Below, one piece after another: positions 16,701 through 21,472 of a stretch of 21,472 bases of DNA. The stretch's first letter is position 1. Every line of letters begins with the position of its first letter. Location of the stretch: the IMG/VR virus record IMGVR_UViG_3300022752_002813, positions 1-21,472 of that record; one strand, given 5' to 3'. Position numbers and translations under genes: made by a program. The notes under the pieces are model-generated. The model saw only the letters and a program-made list of their open reading frames with translations, did not search any database and was not told the DNA's origin. The DNA is from a virus.

Positions 16701-18107
16701 CTTGGTGTTGAGGGCCGAGTTAAAACCGCTCAGATTAAGCGGGAACAGGCAGCTGTTCTAGCCGACAGACTTTCGGTTGAGGCATTGGAGCGGGTCTTCA
16801 CCTCAGACAACCCACAGCTCATGAAGGCACTCTACGAAGTATACAATACATCAGACCCAAAGATTGCCATTGAGCGATACCTTGCCGACAAGATGGACGG
16901 ATTGATCCCAACGCGGGCAGCAGAGCGAGCCAAGGGACTCTACCCACTTGGCTTTGGACTTCCGTATGCTATTGATCCGAAGCTTGCCAAGATTAGCAAG
17001 CAGGCACTGATCCGCAGAAAGTATCTCCGAGCCAACGACATTCCATCCCTTGAGGCTGCGGTTGCCCTTGCGAAGGATGCGGGCCTTAAGGGCGATGACC
17101 TTGCCAGACTGGAGAAGCACGTCGAAGACATCAGGGGCATGATTTCCCGATCACGCACTGGAAAGATCAGCACTCCAGCAAAGTTTATCCGTGACGTCAA
17201 TAAGATCGAAGGCTTTGCAGTGCGGCAGCAGGAAACCATGCGGTTCCTGCGTCCGCTGCTTGAGCACCCACGAATCAAGCAGGTTATTGGCGAGTTCACC
17301 GATGGCGTTACCGAAGAGAAGGCGCTGACTGAGCGCCTGATTGAGGCGCTGTCGGTTGATGAGTTCGTCCCTGGTATCCAGGAGATTGGCGAGCGCGTTG
17401 CCCGTGGCGAGAAGCTTTTGCCGTCCGACGTGGACAAGATTGCCCGTGGCCTTCAGAACACGATGGCAGAGCGATCAGCCCAGGAGCTCGTCTACTCTGC
17501 CGTGACCCTTGCCTACCAGAACGCGCAGAAGCAGGCGTTCAAGATCGGCTACTACTCCCAAGAGAAAAGCCTCCTTGAGCGAAGCTTGAATCACCCATAT
17601 CTTGGCCTGTATCCGACATCCTATATGTGGGGCAAGATCATCCCAGAGTTCAGCCGTGCACTCTTCAAGTATCAGCCATTCACTGGCAAGCCGCGACCTC
17701 TTGGTGGCGCTGCGTGGGCTGGGTGGATTTCTGATCAGGTATCTATGGCGCTGGAAAACAGCGAGTTTGGCAAGTTCCTCCAGGATCGACCAGAAGCATA
17801 TTTCCTTATTACAAACCTTATCCCTGCAACGCCAGACCAGATCGGCGTCAGTATGCCAGCGTGGTTCCGCAAGTCCGTCTTGCAGCCACTTGCTCGTGGC
17901 AAGTTCGATCCACGAACTGACATCCTTGGAATTGGTACAGAGTTCATCGGCGGCGCATCCAACATCGGTGTGCTGAACGTTGGACGACAAATTATCGGAA
18001 CTGGCCAGGCTGTAAGCCGTGGGCTCTTCGGTAGTAATCAACGCGGAAACGAGACGTCAGGATTGGTTCCTGACATCTATAATGAGCTGAGCCGACCAGG
18101 ACAGTAG
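13749..18107 (+). CDS. Giant 1452-aa probable internal virion / ejection protein
   Basis: The largest gene in the window. It starts at the ATG overlapping the 793-aa gene stop (TAATG), with AGAGG at 13733-13737. The N-terminus is Gly-rich. Residues about 55-83 form a glycine-zipper-like hydrophobic stretch (VLGQIGQAVGAVGGAIGGAL) that could insert into membranes. The rest is overwhelmingly helical with many Arg, Lys, Ala and Glu. Near 1281 lies N-H-P-Y-L-G-L-Y-P-T-S-Y-M-W-G-K, a stretch I associate with large phage minor head proteins. I see no polymerase, lysozyme or protease signature on inspection. Large size, helical nature, membrane-active start and position between portal and scaffold support a packaged protein released with the DNA. 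A large minor capsid protein is the alternative. Confidence 0.75.
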   Translation: MVRSIGGSGTPQYRPGSIGGATGGLNQKQPDVTNIGRLQLSAGQPPNEPDFGKMLSGVPVLGQIGQAVGAVGGAIGGALGGLLDVASAPVRFVEKEIAGRTRVELAKAGAIGTGEGIKDIPVIGTLTGALRVNKTVDQMAKQGSSTDEILAYMEKNQIGGFSEDGLQNFVGGLVLDPINLIGGEVVKPFIYAKKAGKIAKLAEAGVKIGAEDAAFLAKHDFAGGLYNATFGKASGKLAQIGSAVRGPLIAAIQKEHGIDRLRAIEGRLGADGSETFVRNYQNGTANIARATTRDLISSLTQGNADAAVTFAVTRTIESIDEIGRVDDAIIDNVAAILGITKNDARSFTAKVAELRVSGDLDKLAAFQDSYIKKIVDTEIAGKARYLRSDKQIEAFGGASRKEIESGARGRINREMLELDRFATSEDLWKHTYTKWMAQGAGVTEAKAADLADAAWKAAKGDRSALMRELDITRQAAFGSLASKTAKLRKRLKGDLGRLTVISKRSLTTSVVKGIERDFEILTGLGPESLTGGKNIYAVTLTLNQPKIRKEFVEGVRSRFGDEFADQVQKEFDDAAAILGRLDLDKPKTTTFRGEVIEYAEGPTRKELVAAGRERAAAIREIYLTAYAKVIVRNFDEADALFGRGNLKNLRWEEVRRFVKQARRDNILVSDYLPKNIPANVQKLIDEAQQAGYTLGLAPESGVGKQLIPITMADGRTKLAPVSTIFSDAVDGFGDEILGVTTGSAGSGKLAKLNRLQSIADTWLNPFSNRAVQQNAIERMFTLSGGRLTRREAMRIYIALIDKALEAETSIRGLGRDQIDAVFKDVLGAKNLQDAGFKFADSDPQRLVMIALEGDLKNVGVTQKISGKVKTFVPDVTLITDRYYGNVKFRYNPYFNLAQERIEPFFFNYLRGIRPTVKEILTGKAGATQKTIIENAEFTQAMLGSANSVTREAVDQSLLLSRADAAMARTLDKEAPQLGNAVSRALGVEGRVKTAQIKREQAAVLADRLSVEALERVFTSDNPQLMKALYEVYNTSDPKIAIERYLADKMDGLIPTRAAERAKGLYPLGFGLPYAIDPKLAKISKQALIRRKYLRANDIPSLEAAVALAKDAGLKGDDLARLEKHVEDIRGMISRSRTGKISTPAKFIRDVNKIEGFAVRQQETMRFLRPLLEHPRIKQVIGEFTDGVTEEKALTERLIEALSVDEFVPGIQEIGERVARGEKLLPSDVDKIARGLQNTMAERSAQELVYSAVTLAYQNAQKQAFKIGYYSQEKSLLERSLNHPYLGLYPTSYMWGKIIPEFSRALFKYQPFTGKPRPLGGAAWAGWISDQVSMALENSEFGKFLQDRPEAYFLITNLIPATPDQIGVSMPAWFRKSVLQPLARGKFDPRTDILGIGTEFIGGASNIGVLNVGRQIIGTGQAVSRGLFGSNQRGNETSGLVPDIYNELSRPGQ

Positions 18108-18120
18108 TCGGCAGATATAG

Positions 18121-18134
18121 CCCAGTACGCTGGG
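18121..18134 (+). other. Small hairpin upstream of scaffold
   Basis: CCCAG (18121-18125) pairs with CTGGG (18130-18134) around a TACG loop, in the 47-bp gap before the scaffold gene. It lies just 5' of the AGGAGA ribosome site and could adjust mRNA processing or translation. It is weak on its own. Confidence 0.3.
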
Positions 18135-18154
18135 AGAAATAGGAGAAAGCACAG

Positions 18155-18712
18155 ATGGCTGAAGAAGTCGTCAATCCAGTCGCGGAGGAGTCGCTTCCCG
18201 CAGTCGAGACGCCAGTCGAGGCCGCAGATGCCACTCAGGGCGACGAGGATCTGGCCACTTGGAAGAAGCGTCTAGCTGGTAAGGATCAGGCTCTGACTTC
18301 TACCAAGAAGGAACTTGAGGCCAAGGCATCCGAACTCGAAGCTCTACGCAAGTGGAAGGCAGAGGTCGAGCAGGCCAATATGACCGAGCTGGAGAAGGCT
18401 CAAGCGCGGGTAGCCGCGATGGAGTCTGAACTGAATGCGGCACGTGAAGCGGCACGCCGTGAGGCGATTGCTCGTAAGCACCCGCTCTTTGCTCAGTTTG
18501 CCACGGATACGCAGGGACTGGACGTTGAGGCTCAGGCCGCAGCGTTTGAGAAGTTTGTTGCGAACGTCGCACGCGAGCCACAGAAGGCGGATGCGTTCGT
18601 GGATGTCAATGCCCCTCGTAAGTCTGCCCCGCAGGCAGCTGCGAAGCCTGATGCAAAGTCTCTTTCTGAGGCTATTAAGGCGATAGGCAACCCGTTTTAC
18701 GACGGTAAATAA
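18155..18712 (+). CDS. Capsid scaffolding protein
   Basis: A 185-residue protein preceded by AGGAGA in the 18141-18147 area. It has an acidic, Pro/Val-rich N-terminus (1-35), a long charged heptad-rich helix that predicts a coiled coil (about 36-105), and a more basic Ala-rich C-terminus ending in SEAIKAIGNPFYDGK. This is the standard build of phage scaffolds: an acidic, flexible, helical rod with a basic end that touches capsid protein. It stands directly before the major capsid gene, the usual place. It would fill the prohead, direct shell assembly and then leave or be cut. Codon use is closer to the capsid gene than to the genes upstream, consistent with high expression. Confidence 0.85.
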   Translation: MAEEVVNPVAEESLPAVETPVEAADATQGDEDLATWKKRLAGKDQALTSTKKELEAKASELEALRKWKAEVEQANMTELEKAQARVAAMESELNAAREAARREAIARKHPLFAQFATDTQGLDVEAQAAAFEKFVANVAREPQKADAFVDVNAPRKSAPQAAAKPDAKSLSEAIKAIGNPFYDGK

Positions 18713-18732
18713 TCACTAAGGAGTAAACTAAA

Positions 18733-19713
18733 ATGCCAATGACTGGTACAACCACCAGCACGTCGGGCTTTAGCGATCTCGTAACGCAGCTCGTCGTCGC
18801 TCAGGCGGAAGAGGAACTGCGCGCTCGTGCCGTACACGCGATGCCAGGGATGTATGTCCCAGGGCGTTTCGTGAAGGGCACGAACACGATTCGTTTTGCT
18901 CGCTACGCTGACCTCGGTCTTGCTTCCGTAACCGCCGTCCTCTCAGAGGGCGTTGCGCCAACGGATCAGGGCCTCTCGATCTCGTCCGAGTTCTACACTG
19001 CCGCCCAGTACGGTGGCACGGTAGCCATCTCGGATCTCGCTAACCTCGATAGCCCACACGATCTGATCTCGGTTGCTGCCGAGCGCATCGCGTATCAGGC
19101 AACTCGACTCATGGACGTTCTCGTCCGTGACCAGATCCACGCTGGTGTGGACACTGGTGCAATCTTCACGGCAACCGCTTCGGCGACCGTTGCCGCGAAC
19201 GGCGCAACTGCCCTCGCTCCGCTTAATGGCTGGCAGGTCAAGCGCATGGTAGCTTCGCTCAAGGCTGCGAACGTCCCAACGTTCCCAGACGGCTTCTACC
19301 GATGCATCATTCACCCAAATCAGGAGTTCGACCTCCTGACCGATACGACCGCCAATGGTTGGATCGAGCTCAACAAGTACGTGTCGGATCTTCCAGCACT
19401 TACGAATGAGATCGGCCGCTTCGCTGGCGTTCGCTTCATCACGTCGTCGGACGCGCACCGCGCTGCCACGACTGCTCCAACCACGTATGCTGCCTCGGGC
19501 GCGAACTACCAGGCGTTGTTCCTTGCCCCAGACGCTTACACGATTGGTGACAGCCAGACCCTCCAGAGCTACTTCGTGGCTCCTGGTGGCGACCACACCG
19601 ACCCACTCGCACAGAAGGCCCTCTTGGGCTTCAAGATGCGCTGGGGCTCGATGCTGATCGACGCAGCTGGCGCACGCTATCGCGTGCTTCGCACGACTTC
19701 TACGATCAGCTGA
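18733..19713 (+). CDS. Major capsid protein, N4-gp56 family
   Basis: A 326-residue protein with AAGGAG (18718-18723) before the ATG at 18733. The pattern YVPGRFVKGTNTIRFARYADL (about 41-61), LSEGVAPTDQGLSIS (70-84) and AQYGGTVAISDLANLDSPHD (91-110) is characteristic of the N4 gp56-type HK97-fold capsid family: a beta N-terminal segment, an acidic/Pro turn, then a beta-strand and spine-helix region. Many copies would form the icosahedral shell. Codons are unusually regular (Arg almost all CGC/CGT, Leu CTC/CTT) compared with the CGA- and CTT-rich neighbours upstream, as expected for the most highly made protein. No large insertion and no separate decoration domain is apparent. A 14-bp hairpin follows the stop. 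Confidence 0.92.
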   Translation: MPMTGTTTSTSGFSDLVTQLVVAQAEEELRARAVHAMPGMYVPGRFVKGTNTIRFARYADLGLASVTAVLSEGVAPTDQGLSISSEFYTAAQYGGTVAISDLANLDSPHDLISVAAERIAYQATRLMDVLVRDQIHAGVDTGAIFTATASATVAANGATALAPLNGWQVKRMVASLKAANVPTFPDGFYRCIIHPNQEFDLLTDTTANGWIELNKYVSDLPALTNEIGRFAGVRFITSSDAHRAATTAPTTYAASGANYQALFLAPDAYTIGDSQTLQSYFVAPGGDHTDPLAQKALLGFKMRWGSMLIDAAGARYRVLRTTSTIS

Positions 19714-19735
19714 TTGTAGCATAGTCTAGCAACCT

Positions 19736-19774
19736 TTCCCGCTCCAGCCTGTGCCGTGCAGGCTGGAGCGGGGA
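19736..19774 (+). terminator. Strong hairpin after the capsid gene
   Basis: CCCGCTCCAGCCTG (19738-19751) pairs perfectly over 14 bp with CAGGCTGGAGCGGG (19759-19772). Two more pairs, one a wobble, extend it on the outside. The loop is 7 nt. No T-run follows on the + strand, so it may be a weak terminator or an mRNA-protecting hairpin. It lies between the capsid gene and the ribosome site of the glycosyltransferase gene, where it could keep capsid mRNA levels high. Confidence 0.65.
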
Positions 19775-19791
19775 TACACGGCAGGGGAGTT

Positions 19792-21039
19792 ATGAGTAAA
19801 GAAGTTAAGGTTCTAATCTGGGGGACAGCAGCTCAGGGGCCATGCGCATACTACCGTGGTCACCTATTCGACAAAGAGCTGGAGAAGCGTGGGGTCATCC
19901 TCAAGCATATCGATAGAGTAGAGTTCCAGGTCCAACAGGGATGGGAAGACAAGCCCATGGACGAAGCGATGGCCGCAGGAAAGGTCACGCTGGACTCATC
20001 AGATATCGACTGGGCGGACGTGGTCATGTTCCGCCGATATTATAATACTGCATTTAAATGCATGACCTGCGGAGCTGCTTACAAAGACATCAAGAAGGTT
20101 GAAGAGCACCCGCATCCAATGGAGCGTCGAGATGGCGTAACGTCGCTTGTATGGCCAGCCTTTGAGTTTGGAGACCATAACAAGGCAATTGTCTACGACA
20201 CCGACGACAATCACTTCAACATCGAACGATGGAACGGCTACTATCCAGACGTTCAGGAAGAGCTTCCGCTTGTTACTGGAATGGCAAAACGAGCAGATCT
20301 TCTAACAGTTAGTACGCCAGTTCTTGGCAGGCAGTACGGACATCTTAACGACAACGTTCGAGTGATTCGAAACGCGATTGATCCAGATACGTACGTGCTT
20401 GATCCAGCCAAGGAGGTTCCAGACCTTGGCAAGCCAAAGCTCCTCTATTACGGTAGCGGAGCTCGGATGCGAGACTACGCTGGCTGGAGGAACCCAACCA
20501 CACAGAAGTGGGATGGTGGCTACTGCTCAAAGGCAGCAGAGGATCTCAAGGACAAGATGGTGCGCATCTTTGTCGGAGTCAATCCTGGCGAAGAGCCAAT
20601 CGTTGCTCCACACTTCGATGTGATGCACCCATACATTGAAAATATTGCCGAGTTCAACAAGGTCATTACTTCGATCAAGCCAGACATTGGCGTCTCTCCA
20701 CTTGTCGGCGGACCATTTGACCAGGCAAAGTCCGAGCTTCACTGGCTGGAATATTCGATGGCTGGAGCCGCGACAATTAATCAGAAGTTCTACGGGGATG
20801 GACCATACGACGTGATCAAGGATGGCGTCGATGGCTTTATGGCCAAGGGCCGAGCCGAATGGTACACAAAGATGCATCGTCTTGTAGCAGAACCAAACCT
20901 GCGCAAAGATATGGCTGCCGCAGCTAAGGAGCGCGTGCTCAAAGAGTACGACTACCGAGTCCGCGCAGACGAATGGGCCGACGCCTTTAGGTGGGCGGCA
21001 GAGAACGCTGGTATCAGCAAACATAGGAGGGTTGCATAG
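19792..21039 (+). CDS. Glycosyltransferase (GT-B, GT4-like) with possible zinc-binding insert
   Basis: A 415-residue protein. I take the ATG at 19792 after GGGGAG rather than a GTG at 19756, which lies in the hairpin. The N-terminus (KVLIWGTAAQGPCAYYRGHLF) and the later motifs DTDD (136-139), NAIDPDTY (194-201), LLYYGSG, and SELHWLEYSMAGAATI (314-329, with E320 in the usual acidic donor-binding position) fit a GT-B glycosyltransferase related to GT4. C90-x2-C93 with H106-x-H108 may form a zinc-binding insert. Known phage enzymes of this sort glycosylate DNA, virion proteins or host surface polymers; which one applies here is unknown. It lies between capsid and adaptor genes and is coupled to the latter by TAGTG. 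The protein appears soluble. Confidence 0.85.
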   Translation: MSKEVKVLIWGTAAQGPCAYYRGHLFDKELEKRGVILKHIDRVEFQVQQGWEDKPMDEAMAAGKVTLDSSDIDWADVVMFRRYYNTAFKCMTCGAAYKDIKKVEEHPHPMERRDGVTSLVWPAFEFGDHNKAIVYDTDDNHFNIERWNGYYPDVQEELPLVTGMAKRADLLTVSTPVLGRQYGHLNDNVRVIRNAIDPDTYVLDPAKEVPDLGKPKLLYYGSGARMRDYAGWRNPTTQKWDGGYCSKAAEDLKDKMVRIFVGVNPGEEPIVAPHFDVMHPYIENIAEFNKVITSIKPDIGVSPLVGGPFDQAKSELHWLEYSMAGAATINQKFYGDGPYDVIKDGVDGFMAKGRAEWYTKMHRLVAEPNLRKDMAAAAKERVLKEYDYRVRADEWADAFRWAAENAGISKHRRVA

Positions 21040-21472
21040 TGGCAACGTTCGCAGACCTTATTACCAAGGTACGCCGTGACCTACGCGACACGAATGCATC
21101 AGCCTATACGTGGTCTGATGCTGAAGTGTCCGATATGGTCGATGACGGCATTGACCAGGTAGAATCACTTTACCCGAAGGAAGTTACGCACGAGTTCGTG
21201 TATACGCCACCAGCAATCTCTGGTGGTCTTCGCACGGTCTCTCTTGCTGCGACCACGTCCCCGATTAATCAGCTCTATCGAGTTGAGATCTGGGGATCGC
21301 AGTCGTCTGTCCGTCAGGGATTCCAAGAGACGCTAGAGCCAGGAACTGGCTATGGTCCAGACAGCGGATGGGATATTCATGATGGAATCCTGCATCTACC
21401 GCCGTACTACGAGCTACCAAATCCATGCAACATTCGCTTGCTTGGCTATGGGCAGTATACCAAGATCGGTAG
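21039..21472 (+). CDS. Putative head-tail adaptor / connector protein (3'-truncated by window end)
   Basis: The GTG at 21039 overlaps the previous stop codon (TAGTG) and has a perfect AGGAGG (21025-21030). At least 144 codons are open to the end of the window. The start, MATFADLITKVRRDLRDTNASAYTWSDAEV, followed by helices and a beta-rich part (VTHEFVYTPPAISGGLRTVSLAA), resembles phage head-tail adaptors that bind beneath the portal. These commonly begin with a short helical ATFADLI-RVRR-L-D segment. The gene sits after capsid genes, as adaptors do. The tail genes would be expected further right. The full length and C-terminus are unseen. Confidence 0.65.
   Translation, partial: MATFADLITKVRRDLRDTNASAYTWSDAEVSDMVDDGIDQVESLYPKEVTHEFVYTPPAISGGLRTVSLAATTSPINQLYRVEIWGSQSSVRQGFQETLEPGTGYGPDSGWDIHDGILHLPPYYELPNPCNIRLLGYGQYTKIG

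Noticed and set aside
18943-19722. 259-codon ORF on the minus strand across the capsid gene
   Set aside because: It is a shadow of the capsid gene produced by its regular codon use. The + strand protein is a clear capsid protein.

Overview
The window is a contiguous piece of a double-stranded DNA tailed phage (Caudoviricetes) genome. Every gene I can support is on the + strand. The diagnosis rests on a complete large terminase (Walker A, Walker B and three nuclease acidic residues), a portal protein, a coiled-coil scaffold and a major capsid protein of the N4-gp56 type. Nothing identifies the host beyond Shine-Dalgarno sites of the usual AGGAGG kind. No integrase, repressor, tRNA, lysis or replication gene is visible, so lifestyle cannot be decided.

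Layout. (1) Positions 1-645 are GC-rich and hold one small acidic coiled-coil protein gene closed by a near-perfect UUCG-loop terminator. (2) Positions 646-1309 have no convincing gene. The stretch changes from GC-rich to more AT-rich near 965 and carries palindromes and short repeats, including a twice-used GTGTTGATAACAC core. (3) Positions 1310-3717 encode two unrecognised proteins of 304 and 332 aa and then three lysine-rich microproteins of 46-49 aa packed end to end. A strong hairpin follows. (4) Positions 3787-6637 are a receptor-binding/fibre module: a 661-aa fibre-like protein, a 45-aa protein and a 242-aa fibre tip with a C1q-like C-terminus. (5) Positions 6643-9071 are the packaging module: a CxxC/HTH/HxxxH protein that may be the small terminase, an HExxH metallopeptidase-like protein, and TerL. 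(6) Positions 9071-19713 are the head module: portal, a 793-aa unknown protein, a 1452-aa giant probable internal virion protein, scaffold and major capsid protein, ending in a 14-bp hairpin. (7) Positions 19792-21472 hold a glycosyltransferase and the start of a probable head-tail adaptor that runs off the window.

From 3276 on, most genes are joined by TAATG (or TAGTG) stop/start overlaps, so translation is probably coupled across long polycistronic messages. TerL and portal would package DNA into a shell built by the scaffold and capsid protein. The 793- and 1452-aa proteins are placed where internal or ejection proteins would be made. The glycosyltransferase could modify virion proteins or host surface sugars. 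The least explained parts are the HExxH gene between the terminase genes, the microprotein cluster, the giant protein and the 660-bp gene-free region.
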